DNA from: Ischnura elegans
Taxonomy: Eukaryota; Arthropoda; Insecta; Odonata; Coenagrionidae
Assembly: GCF_921293095.1 (NCBI RefSeq)
Contig: NC_060254.1
Location: 434,001-498,000, forward strand
Length of the DNA stretch: 64,000 nucleotides
Direction: 5' to 3'
The notes beneath the pieces are model-generated. The model did no database searches, was not told the origin of the DNA, and worked only from the letters and a program-made list of their open reading frames with translations. Of the stretch, positions 34,440 to 46,271 are shown in pieces (the first letter of the stretch is position 1; each line of letters opens with the position of its first letter). Position numbers and translations under genes: made by a program.

Positions 34440-35925
34440 TTGCGGCTGTATAAACTTCTGCTGTCACAAGGCCAATAGGATCCTTTACACAAACAAGGCG
34501 TTCTCTTAAGATAGACAAAGGTCGATGGAAGTTTCTATGTTATACATCCTCAAAACTCTAGAAATTTTGCTCGATATCGTAGATACAAAGGGCTGAAAGT
34601 GCCTGGCGGTCTGTTTCGGTTTCATACCCGAGCTTTTGTTGCTTTTGGAGGGCTTTTCGAAGGCCAACGACATCCACTTCCGCTCTCCATGCCCATTCTG
34701 GCATGATAGGTACTCTTGAGTCCAATGCCGCAGCAGCACACTCTCCGAGTCGGATGTCGCTGCTTCCGCTGTGGCGCCCGAGTGGAAAGGAGAGCCCCGC
34801 GTGGAGAGAGAGGGATGATGGCGACTACGGCCATTGAGGCAGCGATGAGGTACGAGTGGGTTTCCGACTGACACCATGACTCCGTTTGCCATTTTCTTTT
34901 CGATGAACGAGGACATCGAAGAAAGGAATCCTATTATTCCCCTCCATCTCCATAGCGAACTTGATGTTCGGGTGTTGGTTGTTCATATGGTCCAAAGTGA
35001 AGAGCGTCAAGTCCATGAGATCATATTATAAAGGTGTCATCAACATATCTTAGGAAACACCTAAGACATAATAGTGCAGATGAAAAGGCTCACTTTTCAA
35101 AATCCTGCACATGAAACTGTCGAACTGCACCGTCGAATTTTTCCTCAATAATTTTAAACGCACGGATATTCCAAAAGGGGATCCTCAATACGTAGGTACT
35201 ATCAATGAGCTGTCACTCACCGCGCATTTTGATGGGGTTACAAAAGTCGCCACTTGCGACGCTGATGAACAAATTGATCCGAGTTTCATGGGGGTTTAAG
35301 TCATGTTTCAGCCGACATTTACATTCATCATGATGTTATTCATCAAATGCATAACTCTTCACTGCTATTCCTCGCAATTACAAATGCCACACTGCAAAAT
35401 ATTGGATAAAAGTGGATCGCATGGCATTCATCACCGCGCCGCGGACATTTTTGAAAACCGATTAAAATGCGACCGAAGTGGCGAGAACAGAAATCAATCT
35501 TCTGCGGGATGGGATGGACTCGGTATGCCTGCCTCCTCTATGCACTCCCCTCTTATCGCATCAACGAGTGGGGGGGGGCAGTGAATAGGGAAATAACATC
35601 CTAGCTAACCGCCTTCTCCAATGTAAGTTTTTCCACGATCCCCGCAAAATCCGATGAGTTTTTTTATGTTATGTTCACAAACACCTACAAACGGAGACAA
35701 AATTCCTGTAAGGTATTTGGCCAAGGTATACGTGAGAGATGCAATGGCACTCACAATAGGCAGTATAGGAACGTCTTCTTTATGCATTTTAAGTAGTACA
35801 TATAGTGTGGGAGGTGCCGGAGCATGAGGATACATACGTTTGGCCACTTCTTCCGATACGCCGCACTTTTTAACTAAGGATATGGTCTTCCTCGTCACTG
35901 ACTGAGTCCGTAGAGTCAAATATTT
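34440..35925 (-). pseudogene. Penelope-like element, reverse transcriptase and start of GIY-YIG region, broken
   Basis: Read on the minus strand from 35919: TLYVLLKMHKEDVPILPIVS and YTLAKYLTGILSPFVG, the start of a Penelope-type polymerase; FLRYVDDTFII (the YxDD box) near 35060-35030; then NNQHPNIKFAMEMEGNNRIP with FFDVLVHR (34980-34930). RHFQPFVSTISSKISRVLRM lies at about 34590-34530, the link to the GIY-YIG endonuclease. The fingers of the polymerase are missing between 35600 and 35100, and the frame breaks several times. This gene order is specific to Penelope-like elements. Dead copy. Confidence 0.8.
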
Positions 35926-37555
35926 ATCCAGTGGCCTTGAGAATGGGTGATGACGAGGTCACCTCACAGGGCGGCAGCGGGAACCAGAAATACGTCAACC
36001 GGAGAGATTTCCCGGCATTCATACTTACGCGTCGCGTTTTCGCGCGCTTGAAAATTTTCACTTTTCATTTAATCGCGAAAAATAGATATCGTCATGTAAA
36101 AATCTAAAAGCGTGAAATACGTACTCCAGGAGTAATAATCTTTCGATTTAGGCAATAAAAAATAATAGGAAACCACCCTATTTCTTACCAGCGCGGAAAC
36201 ACCCACAAAAGCTTTCTGCTTTAACCTGCTCGCCGGGAAAGCGTTAATTCATACATGAGTTTCTATCAGTTTATTTTTTTCTTTCGAGGTAAGATGTAAG
36301 ACCAGATAATATTTCAACATTCTAAATAAATTTATAACAAAATATGCTATGCAAAAATACGCTAAAGCCATTTAATGTATCTCCAATAATGTTTGCAACT
36401 TTCTGTGGAAGATTAATGCTGTATATTTTGTAGCTTTCCCTAGGTTGAGTTTCACAGTTCATGAAGTTGACAAATCGGCTGATTTTACGGTGTGCAGAGT
36501 TATTTACTCCGCTTACGTGGCAACATTTTTGACTTTCTCATAGAGCAGAGAGAAAAATAAGAATTTGAAATGAAATTTTCTTTCAAATGACGAATAATTA
36601 ATTATTTTAGTAAGACCCTCCAATTTTTATAAGGTAATACTTCCAATGTTGACTTAAACCCTTTCCCTACGAATGACGACTATATGCGGCAGGACGTTTC
36701 TTGACCCGGGAGACGAAAGCCGCAAATTATCGTCGGAGATTTTTCTACGCAAGCGATCGAATGCCGAAAATAAACGTTCCCTTACTTTCCCCCTTTTATG
36801 ACGGTCACGGGTTCGCGAAGTCTTAGTTCCGGGACACAACAAAGTGGGACTTAGGCCGTAACTTCGAAACCCGGGAGCAAGTACCCTCGTCTTATATTAA
36901 GCCTCGTCTTATAAACCCCTCTTCGTAGTAAGGGACCGCGGTCATTCAAATGTTCACTCAGTCAGTTTTCGAAATAAATATTTGTTCCTTTCTCAAAATA
37001 TATAAACTAACAATTGAATTCTTTGTCTTTTCAGCAGCGTTTACTATTTTTAACAAAATTCTACGATAAATATTAACTTATATCTCGATTTAAGTATAAA
37101 CATCAACATGGAAATTGTTGCTTCATTAAATGCGTGAATACTGACAGTAGAGCTTCTATCAAAATTTCACAATTCTCACAATAATACAAAGAATCCAATT
37201 CGAAGTCTGCAATTCACGTGCAAGCAACAATTATGCATATGGCTAATTCATATAAACGATAAATGATTGACAACGAAACAATGCCGCTGGTAGGGTTATA
37301 AAACCCCGAAAGGAGGGAGGCCAACTACCCTTGAAGTCCCTTGGATAATAATGCGGATTCCCTGCTGGGAAAGGCCGAAAAAGGTTGGTGCTGATAGTGC
37401 GTGATTATGAGCGAGGCCCTTTCTCTATGAATGCACTGTAAAAATTCTCTGTAAGCAGAGGACGGAAGAGTCTCTTGCGGCTTGTTTTGTGCAAATATTC
37501 GTGAAAGAAATGAACAAACTCATGAATATTTGCAGAAAACAAAATTGTTTTTGGT
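35926..37555. other. Non-coding DNA
   Basis: Nothing recognisable. A 62-codon minus-strand frame at 36654-36842 has no domain. Confidence 0.35.
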
Positions 37556-37559
37556 TTAA

Positions 37560-37830
37560 TTGCCGTTTTTACGTTCAAACAAATGGTTTGGCACTGGCTT
37601 CTCCAGGCTCTTCGTTACTTTCTGATATTTTTATGGACCACTTAGAAAACCAATCGTTTGAATAAAAATTGAATCAAATGTGATCTATTATTTCCGCTAC
37701 GTAGATGATATTATCTGTCTTTGGAATGGTAGCTATGGGCAACTTATTCAGTTTGTTATCCTTTTCAACACCTTGCATGACCCGATACAGTTCACGGCTA
37801 AAGTATGAATGCTGGAAAAAGCCCGTGTGA
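37560..37830 (+). pseudogene. Penelope-like reverse transcriptase fragment
   Basis: FYVQTNGLALASPGSSLLSD and IFMDHLEN (37572-37655) match the Q(T)NGxxMGSPLSP..A.IFM block. After a frame change YYFRYVDDIICLWNGSYGQL follows (about 37687-37746), with the YxDD catalytic pair, and then FNTLHDPIQFT. Stops and a shift at about 37665 make it inactive. Confidence 0.75.
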
Positions 37831-39480
37831 CGTCATTCTGGTTCCTGCTTCCCCCGTGTGAGGCCACGTTGGTGCGAGGCTATGAGCGCCACTACAATGC
37901 CGGCTGCTAACAGGTAGCGCTTGTCTTAAATAAGGTTTATTAATACCCTATCAAACGAAGAAAACTTTCCGACCTTAGCCAGTTTTAATAGGTGATTATT
38001 AAGACATGTTTCCCCGAGCTCTGTGCCTCATGCATGCATTGGTAATCTCAGACGATGCAAAACTCCTATCTACTCGTATAGCGTTTGGGTCCCGTAGACG
38101 TCACGTGTAGTGGCATCGCATGGGCGCCAATCTGGCCTTTTTCAAATGAGGATAAAAATTGACCATTGCCATTCGTCTAAACTGGGATTTCTAGAACCAA
38201 ATAATTTGTATATTATGAATACACTAATGGTGGGTGACGAATCGCAATCAATGCCTTTCGTTTTCTTTGATGAAGGAAACTACCCCATGGAATTCAACAG
38301 AAAGTGGGTTAAAAATTGTTCCCAAGTGTTATCTACGCATCATGCATGATATGATAAAGAAAGCTAGCACCAAAGACCGGATTTGATTAAAAATACTTTC
38401 TTTTTAAGCGGAAAACATTTTTTAGAGGAAATATACTTAAGGATCAATATATTGAGTACGCTCGAAAGTCACGAGGATAAATATACCAGATGTAACATTT
38501 TCCAAGGAAAATATTAATATTATAATTAGATTATCACAGAATAAATTCTAGAAAAATACGTCATTCTCTCCTATTTACTCAATCATAGAGTCGATTTTCA
38601 TTACGTTCCTTTCCACCCGCAGAAATGTTTGCAATATTTGCAGTTTCCTAAATAACATGGAAATAGAAGAAAATCATGTGCAGAAAATTTTCTCGAGTTT
38701 TCCACCGGTTGATATTTTCCATGTCTCCCGACGTTTCGGGCAGCAACTTGCTGCTCATCCTCAGGGGATCTTCCGATTGCCGTCCAGCGCAAGACCACTT
38801 AAACTCAACAAATTATTCGATCTAGACATCAAAATCGAAAAACATCGACCATCTCCTGCACAAAGCACCACAATGGTAATAATGATAATACAGACAGACA
38901 TCTTTAACGTCGATCTCATGTATTTATTTGAACACATAGTTGTCAGCTCTGTAATTAAACAACTAGATGCGCAAAACTTAAAGTATGGGGTCACAGGTTC
39001 CGTTCAGACGGCAATAACGTGTTCAAAACGTTAATAAAGCCCTTGTGAAAATAGCGATAGTGCATCAGAAAAATCGGATACAGAAAAACTCCAATCATCG
39101 GAAGGTTTATAAAACCGCGTAAAAAAGAAGCTTTATAGATTGTAGTTTTACATTGCCATATTATTAAGGACAAAGTTGCTGATATCTAGCATCTAATTCT
39201 AAAAACCGAAGCTGATGTAATCATAGGAACTAAAACGAAAGGTCACACGTAAAGGGGTACGGAAATAGCGCTTAAGTTTCTTCACTTATAAATGAACGAG
39301 GCGATAGAGTGACAAACAATCGAGATAAAGCTTATTTCTTAAATAACTTTTTTCGTAGTGTCTTCACTAATTTCACGACGAATATATCAACACATTCACC
39401 TCGACTCTACCAAGAACAAATTCCGTCTATCTGTATTTCAAGCGGTGGCTTATAAAAACAACTCAGCTCTATTAATCCAA
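37831..39480. other. Non-coding DNA, perhaps Penelope-derived in part
   Basis: Apart from the hammerhead-like segment at 38715-38775, no gene is recognised. Open frames at 38110-38349 and 38657-39034 have no domains. Confidence 0.35.
38715..38775 (-). ncRNA. Hammerhead-ribozyme-like segment of a Penelope-type repeat
   Basis: The minus strand reads CCTGAGGATGAGCAGC, AAGTTGCTGCC and CGAAACGTCGGGAG. CTGAnGA, a stem formed by GCAGCAA/TTGCTGC, and CGAAAC in this order resemble the core of the hammerhead motifs known from Penelope-like elements. The base pairing at the foot of the stem is imperfect, so cleavage activity is uncertain. Penelope polymerase fragments lie nearby at 37560. Confidence 0.4.
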
Positions 39481-39485
39481 AGAAA

Positions 39486-42400
39486 TTGCCAGGAAAGAAA
39501 ATTCTGAGGAGGCACTTGTGGTCAAGAAGGACAAACAAAAGACGGAAAGTAATTTCGGTCCGGGTCACAAAAATTCAAGAAAAGAGGACTGCTGCAGTTA
39601 TTGCTTCAAGATGGGCCATTGGGTTAAGATTTGTAAAAAGTGGATTGCTGATGGACGACCAAAGAAGAGCGCTCCTCAGAGCAACGCCGTGGACACCAAT
39701 GTAGCCCTGAGTGTTATTAGTGAAGATATGTTTGGAGTCGAGACGGTTCCATCAGGATGGTGGATCGACAATGGAGCGACGAAGCATGTGACGCATTGTC
39801 CCGATCTATTTGTCGAGTTCCAGGAATTTCAAAGTCCCTGCGTCATTAAAGGCGCTGGAAATGAAGTTCTCAAGGCCATCGGGAATGGCACCATTGAAAT
39901 TTTATCTTTCACTAAAGAAAAGACCTTTCAAATAGCAAATTTCATTCCACGACAACTAAGTGCTGGTTGGAAGTTAATGGAAAAGTAGTGCTGTGCGGAA
40001 GTTGCGAGAAAGGCGGAACTCTGTACAAGGCAGCCATTGAACCAGTTGTTCCTGAGAAAAAAGAATGGGTCAAAGTTGTTGAAGCAGAAAATTCGACACT
40101 GCAGCTGTATCACGAGAGGTGGGGACATCAAGACAAGAGGCACGTGAAACAGATGCGTGAGAAGGAATTGGGAATCAAGGTGTCTTCAAAAATGGATCTG
40201 TGTGAGCCATACATTTAAGGTAAAGCTCATTTGGCACAAGGAAGAAGACTTCAAGGCCTGGAGAGCTGATGTCAGGTGATGTATGCGGTCCATTTGATGA
40301 TTCATTTCAAAAAAATACGATATTTAGTTGTGTTTAAGAATAGTTACACAAAATATCGTTATGGATACATCGTTAAGGAAAAGTCAGATGTGAAGGACGT
40401 TCTCAAGGCGACGATTGCACACGCAAAGAACCAAGGACATATCATTAAAGAGTTCTTGTTCGATAATGGAAAGGAGTTTGACAACGAGGAGGTGAAAAGA
40501 ATTCTTTAAACAGAAGGAATCACGCTTAGGCTGACAGCACCGTACACACCAGAGCAAAACGGTGACACCGAGCGTGAGAATAGGACAAGTGTGGAGATGG
40601 CTAGGACCTTTAATTACTCTAATCCAGAGGTTCAGTTTCCAAAAGCTATTTGGGCTCAATTAGTAAGTACTGCAGTTTACAAATATACTTAACAGGACTG
40701 GCAAATCATCAATGGAAGGTTGCAGTCCTCATAGGTAATGGTTTGGAGAAAAACCAAGGATAAAACACCTTCGAATCATTGGATCGACGTGTTTTGTCCA
40801 TATTCCCATTCAGAAGAGGAAGAAGCGGTAAAAGGATATCTCGTTGGATACGACGGAGAGGAGAGGTAGAGAGTCTACGTTAAAGAGAAGCACAGCGTAG
40901 TTATGTCCAGAGACGTCAAATTTCAAGAGAAGTTTACCGAATGCACAGAAAGAGTAAAGTTACCTCTTCGAGACGTAAATTTGAAGGAACCGCAAGACGA
41001 TTCTGAAGAAGAGCAAGCTCAAGAAGAAGTTCGCAATGAACAGCCGCAACAACGGGTTAAACAACAAGACGGTAAAGAAGATCAAGAGGATCAAGACAGC
41101 AAAGACGACGGAGAATCACAAGACTCAAGAAATGAGGCTCCAAGTGAAGAAGCTGAGCGTCCAGGAATGCTAGGAAGACTGAGGGATCGTTTCTCATTGA
41201 GAAAACCATTTTCTTACGCAGAGTGCATCATGATTGCTGAGGAGTTTGCTATGGAGAATATTAATCTAGATACCGTCACAGAAGCTTTGAACAGCCGAGA
41301 ATGTGTTCAATGGAAGAAGGCCATGGACAGTGAAATGGATTCATTGCTTAAGAATGAAACATGGGAGCTGACAAATTTGCCAAAAGGAGAAAAAGCAATT
41401 CCCTGCAAATGGCTTTTTCGTTTAAAGATGAAACCAGACGGAAGCATTGACAAGTTCAAAGCAAGAGTAGCTGCCAAAGGCTGCGGTCAACGTCGGGGAA
41501 TTAATTTTAATCAAACCTACAGTCCTGTGGCAAAGATGGGAACGATCAGGCCGATTTTGAGCATAGTTGCGAGCGAGGAGATACTATTAGCTCAATTCGA
41601 CGTCTCAACCGCGTTCCTGTACGTAGAATTAGAAGAGGAAGTTTACATGTGTCAACCAGAGGCCTACGATGACAATAGTGGACGAGTTTGTCGTTTGAAG
41701 AGGGAGCATTTATGGTTTGAAACAATCCCCAAGGTGCTGGAACAAACGTTTTGGAGGTTTCTTAAGGAAACTGGGATTCCAAGTGAGTGAAGCAGATCCA
41801 TGTCTATTTATTAAAGAAAAGAATGGAAGGAAGTTCATCAGTGTTCTTTAGGTAGATGATGGATTACTTACAGCAACTTACAAACAAGACTTAAAGATTT
41901 TTCTGAAACAACTACAAGAGGAGTTCAAGTTTACATTGAAGGAAACTGATTATTTCCTGGGGCTTCAGATCCAAAAAGAAGATAATCACATCAAGATCAG
42001 TCGGAAAGCAAGGTTTTGCAAAGATTCAACTTTGCAGATTGCAAATCAATGTCAACGCCGATTTTGAAAAGTCCATTGATTTTAAAAGCAGGGAAAGAAG
42101 AGGAGACGGAGGGAAAAAGCTTCCTTACCGAAAAGCAGTAGGTGCATTAATGTACCTCATGACTGGCACCAAACCAGATTTGGCGTACACCGTTGGATTT
42201 ATCTCAAGGTCGTTAGAAAATCCATCATCAGAAGATGTCGCAAGAAGAGGGCCTTTCGATACTTGGCGGGGACGCTTGATTTGGGTATTACTTACAGTTC
42301 TAAAGCAAACAAAGGCATTTTAGAATGTTACAGTGATGCAGACTTTGTAGGGTGTGTCAAAACAGGCAGATCGACTACAAGAGTAGTTACATCTCACGCT

Positions 42401-42520
42401 GGAGGAGCTATTTCGTGGCTAAGTCAAAGATAGCCGATGGTTGCTACTACAACAACAGAAGCTGTGATTGTAGCAGCAACTGAAGCAGCAAAGGAAATTA
42501 TTTGGCTGACGAGACTTGTT
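39486..42520 (+). pseudogene. Copia-type retrotransposon, gag-pol remnant
   Basis: The domains are in Copia order (protease, integrase, polymerase, RNase H): CCHC knuckle CSYCFKMGHWVKIC (about 39595); protease WWIDNGATKHVTH with DNGA at the active site (39760); LYHERWGHQDKRHVKQM before the integrase (40110); DNGKEF (40465) and PYTPEQNGDTERENRT (40540) of the integrase. A charged linker follows at 40980-41160, then polymerase WKLTNLPKGEK-like sequence with KWLFRLKMKPDGSIDKFKAR (41406-41465), ending with VDDGLL after a stop (41855), and RNase H YSDADFVGC (42332). Several stops and shifts (39985, 40507, 41790, 42060 and others) make it inactive. Long terminal repeats were not found. Confidence 0.9.
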
Positions 42521-42563
42521 TAGTATGTGAGGGGTGACAGCTGTTAAAGTGAAGGTATTGCTG

Positions 42564-42960
42564 CTTGTTAGTAGGTTTAATGTGGACTGAAGTGATGAAT
42601 TTTTATTTTCTAGGGAAATGGTTACGTCGAGAAATGTTATTCGGGAGGGGGAGTGAGGAGAAGGCCCTTCATACGCAAATTTATTTCTTGGTCTCCTTGA
42701 AGAATCCTTCCTATCTTCCTACCCACTTTAACCCTTACTTTGGCTTCGCTGTATAGATGATATTTTCCTTCTCTGTCCTCACGGAGACAACTCACTGAGC
42801 TCTTTCATTTCGGCACTCAATGAATTCTCCGAACTATCCCTTACTTCTTACCACTCCCCCTCCCGAATGACATTTCTCGACGTTACCATTTCCCTAGAAA
42901 ATAAAAATTTCATCACTTCGGTCCACATTAAACCTACTAACAAACAAGTTTCCCTTATGA
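42564..42960 (+). pseudogene. Penelope-like fragment with an inverted partial copy
   Basis: The plus strand from 42740 reads RCIDDIFLLCPHGDN and LSSFISALNEFSEL, then after a shift MTFLDVTISLENKNFITSVH and IKPTNKQVS (42867-42950). This is the YxDD region and the following FLD block of a Penelope polymerase. 42564-42657 is the reverse complement of 42853-42945, so a 93-base piece of the same gene is present in inverse orientation about 200 bases upstream. Confidence 0.75.
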
Positions 42961-43300
42961 ATATGCATGCATGTTTTGCTTGTATGCGTAGTATTTCTAT
43001 GACCGTGCGATGTGCATGTGTCGGTCCTCTTGCATGCTGCAGCGTTGCCAAGTCAGAAGGAGACTTTTATCGCAGATTGGATAGCCATCTATATTCGCAG
43101 ATTACTAACCATCGGCAAGTTTTGTCTGATGAGTATGCATGTATATTTTGCTAGTATGCGTAGTATTTTTCTATGACTGTGTGGTGTGCATGTGGCGGTC
43201 CTCTTGCACGCTGCATGTTGGTGATTGGTCCCCCCCCTGCCAAACACCCTAGAGGTAGCTCGCAATGTATCATGCATATGTAGATTTAGATATAGAAATG
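42961..43300 (+). repeat. LINE 3'-tail repeats, two copies
   Basis: TATGCGTAGTATTTCTATGA at 42982 and 43155 is followed by GTGCATGTG(T/G)CGGTCCTC and GCATGCTGC. The second copy continues through CCCTGCCAAACACCCTAGAG to GTAGATTTAGAT. This is the 3' end of the LINE family at 51700-55027 and 62608-64000. Confidence 0.75.
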
Positions 43301-43389
43301 GGTACTAGTCGAACTCATTCACTGATTTCAAAGACGCCATTCTCATGAGGTCATTTGCGCCATACGGAAGGGTAGGTATAGAAGGGTGG

Positions 43390-43570
43390 AGAGAAACCCG
43401 GCGTCGGCATTAGCCTGCTCTTAACGAAAGGCGCCAAGGGGACCACGGCTTCACGTCCCATCCGACGGACGGAGAGTTGAGCTTGAAATGTCTTTGAAAA
43501 TACTCTGCCGCCGGCGGGATTTGAACTCGAGCCCACGGGGTGAGAATTCAGCAGACTAGCACCTACACCA
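43390..43570 (-). repeat. tRNA-derived SINE
   Basis: The minus strand starts with a tRNA-like head, GGGATCGGGTTGGTGTAGGT to GAGTTCAAATCCCGC (A and B boxes in order), followed by about 110 bases of body. The sequence interrupts a LINE tail that resumes at 43600. Confidence 0.6.
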
Positions 43571-43599
43571 ACCCGATCCCTATAGTTGTAACGCTGCAT

Positions 43600-43765
43600 G
43601 GATTTGCTATAGGAATTACTAACCATTGGCAAGTTATGTCTTTGCATAAATGTGTAGAATATTTCTATGGCCTTGCGGTGTTCATACGGCGCGCTGGTCA
43701 TCTTGCATGCTGCATGTTGAATATCGGTCACCCCCTGCCAAACACCCCAACACAATTCCGTTAAA
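43600..43765 (+). repeat. LINE 3'-tail repeat, third copy
   Basis: GAATATTTCTATGGCCTTGC, then CATCTTGCATGCTGCATGTT and CCCCTGCCAAACACCCC follow the same order as in 43130-43290. Confidence 0.65.
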
Positions 43766-43799
43766 CATAACAAAGTTTTACTTTCATAGTGACAATAAG

Positions 43800-44030
43800 G
43801 CCAAAGAAATGTTATGGGAAAGGTAAGACTCGTGAAAACCTTGATAAGAAGAGGAAACAATCTAATCTGACATACCTTGAGACAAGATACCCTGATAATG
43901 ATAGCCATCGAGGAACAAGTGGATGGAAAGACTGAAATGGGTAGACCTCGAATGAAATACAAGGAAAATTTAAATGAGGAAAGGATGATAAAAATTTTAA
44001 GGGTGTATAAAGGGAACAATAAGTAGGCGT
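43800..44030 (+). pseudogene. LINE reverse-transcriptase C-terminal fragment
   Basis: GKVRLVKTLIRRGNNL, then MIAIEEQVDGKTEMGRPRMK and YKENLNEERMIKILRVYKGN give the C-terminal GKxxxGRPRxKW region typical of RTE- or I-type LINEs. It is related to the minus-strand fragment at 25090-25440. Confidence 0.55.
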
Positions 44031-44139
44031 GATTAGATTCGCTGACATGAAAACTGAATGCATAGCTTCGTCAAACCAATATATGGGTGATGATAAGTGA
44101 TAGCATATGATAATTTAAGCTTTTCCCGGCGTATGCTCT

Positions 44140-44290
44140 GCAGGAATGGTTCTCGGGTTTGCCACAATTCATTCAACCCCTGAAGACGGTGGCGGACTTG
44201 GTCTTCGAAGCGTTGGGACCTGTGACCCAAATCTACACCTGGTGGGAAACCCCAGAACTATTCCTGCAGACATGTGATAAGTCGCACGGC
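44140..44290 (+). repeat. Penelope-type terminal repeat with degenerate hammerhead-like core
   Basis: CCCCTGAAGACGGTGGCGG, then TCTTCGAAGCGTTGGGACC gives CTGAnGA, a possible stem, and CGAAGC in place of CGAAAC. The mutation in the core makes activity unlikely. The order is the same as at 38715-38775 on the other strand. Confidence 0.4.
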
Positions 44291-44884
44291 ATTCTGACTT
44301 CTCCCTCCATCGCCTTCTTTTCATCCTCCACGCCCCCTCACTCTCTCTCCGCAGAGAACTCGGAAGGCGATTATTCATCACCGCCCCTCAAAGTCCTTCC
44401 ATTGCTCCATCTACTTGGTTGCATCCATCTCATCTCCCCGATAATCAATACCGATTTCTTTCTTTAGTTCCTTACCAATTGCCTCCATTCTTCTTGTTAG
44501 ATTTCATGAATGTGTAATATATTTTTTTGTCATTAGGCCACTGTATATTGGCAATAACGCTGTACGTGGACGTTTTCAATAAATTAAAATTTTGGAAATT
44601 ACAGGTAAGATCGAACACCAAATTTTCGAAAGTCCTCCGATTTTCACGAAACTAAGTACGATAAGTACAATCAACAACGTGAGTATTGAGATTTCAACTA
44701 CGAACATTTTTCGAGATATTCACAACTCGAAATTCAGATTTTTTACAAAAAAATACGACCTATTGATGTTTAAAAATGCGTAAATATAACTTCCATTCTA
44801 ATCAGGATAAGGTAAAAATTTAAACTTAACAGTTAATCCGATGTACTCATGCAGCAAATAAAACGCTACTCAGCCTGCTTTTTA
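44291..44884. other. Non-coding DNA
   Basis: No gene or repeat recognised. Confidence 0.35.
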
Positions 44885-45100
44885 TATGGCATGCCGTGCG
44901 TATCTTAGTGAGAAGAGCCCTGGGCTGCTCAATGAAGGGTCATAGGTTTAAATTCCAGTTGAAGCCTACGGAAATCCCACAAAAAATCCTTGGAGTGAAA
45001 GATTTACCAGGGAAAGGAACTGGCCCCCAGACCCTGTATCTGTGGCTATGCCTGGAGTGAGCTCTAACACTCACCTAACCAATCCAACCATCACGTCGTA
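44885..45100 (+). repeat. tRNA-derived SINE
   Basis: TGCGTATCTTAGTGAGAAGA (A-box side) and CATAGGTTTAAATTCCAGTT (B-box side) have tRNA spacing, and about 130 bases of body follow, with CCAGGGAAAGGAACTGGCCC. Diverged. Confidence 0.5.
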
Positions 45101-45513
45101 TCATTGATAGAGTGAAATATACTTCTGACCTAAATTCTCAAAACCTGTGAGGCCAAAAATTTATAAAAAGGATGTAATTTATGTATGCATCAATCCTCTA
45201 TTCATACGCCTAATGTTATCGTGAGCGTGCAATGGCTAGGCATCGATCAGACTCCCATCAGTTTTTTGATGAATCGCACGGTCATCCATCATTTCCACAA
45301 TAAATGCCTTCTAGCCGGAAAGAAAAAGTATCGAGTGAAATGGAATCAGTGGAATGGCGTCGAGGGAGCACGAACCCATGATCCGCAGCCACGCCGGCAA
45401 CTACATTTGTCCAGTTGAAAGCGCAAGGCAGCTGAATATTTTGAAATTTTCGTCAATCGAGACTAGAAATCTGCTTTTGCAAATCATTCCTTACATTGTA
45501 AACATGCTTATAA

Positions 45514-45782
45514 CAAGGGCGTACCCAGGATCATAACTATGGGGGGGGGGGGGGGGGGCAAACCAAGTTGTGACATTAGTTTATGAGATTATTTCCTATA
45601 AAAAATAGTTTTATTTTAGTTACATATCTTATACTAACACATATCATTTTTCGTGGGTTTAAAGAAAATTTGTTGAATGCTTTCGTTTCAATTCAGTACT
45701 GATTTTGCCTCAAGACTTTTGCGATTTTTGCTTCTAGGGGGGGCAGCTGCCCCCCCCCTGCCCCTCGCTGGGTACGCCCATG
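45514..45782. mobile_element. hAT-type miniature element, CAAGGGCGTACCCA family, copy A
   Basis: It starts CAAGGGCGTACCCAGGATCA and ends CGCTGGGTACGCCCATG, with a long G run after the start and a C run before the end. Flanks GCTTATAA (45506-45513) and ACTTATGA (45783-45790) are a diverged 8-base duplication. Copy B is at 55064-55297. Confidence 0.75.
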
Positions 45783-45790
45783 ACTTATGA

Positions 45791-46271
45791 TTTGAATGAG
45801 GTTATTTCACATATTGTTGACAAGGGTGTTAAATTGGATTTTATCGAGAATTTTGAAATCTTAGCACGCCGTCTAATAAAAATCCGTCAAATGACCACTC
45901 CCTCTCCTCTCGGCCAAGGCTCCCTCCTCTCCCACAACACATTTGCTCACGTCCAGCGAATCATCGCCGATCGCCATTGCCTCGCACTCCCTCCCTCGCG
46001 ACGACTCGCGCCTGCAGAAAAGGTTTCCTCCATAAAATGAGAGGGGAGTGTCTAAATCGGCCGACGTGTGTGCAAACTGCGTGGAATGGACAAAGGGAGA
46101 GCAAATTCCAAGGCCAGCTCGCATGCCATTGAAGAGCCCCCTCCTCTTTCCACCGCCATTTTCGCTTCGCCTCTCTAGTGTTTCCAAGACCATATATTAA
46201 CTTCCCTGACCATAAACTAATTTCCCTGATCGATATGAACTGGGTGGGTGATGATGGTGGTGGGGACTCAC
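45791..46271. other. Intron 1 sequence next to exon 1
   Basis: This is intronic for the minus-strand gene. GC content rises toward exon 1. Open frames on both strands here show no domains. Confidence 0.4.

Larger units (their letters stand above)
11793..46271 (-). other. Intron 1 of the ITG-like gene (about 34.5 kb)
   Basis: It lies between the strong donor CAG|GTGAGT after exon 1 and the acceptor TTTTGCAG before exon 2, both phase 0. Almost everything recognisable inside is mobile DNA on either strand, listed separately. No other host exon was recognised in it. Confidence 0.75.

Noticed and set aside
45185..45536. An open segment reading SHAGNYICPVESARQ that looks like the end of an immunoglobulin domain
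   Set aside because: Only this short match is seen. There is no partner cysteine or tryptophan at the right distance and there are no convincing splice sites, so I treat it as chance.
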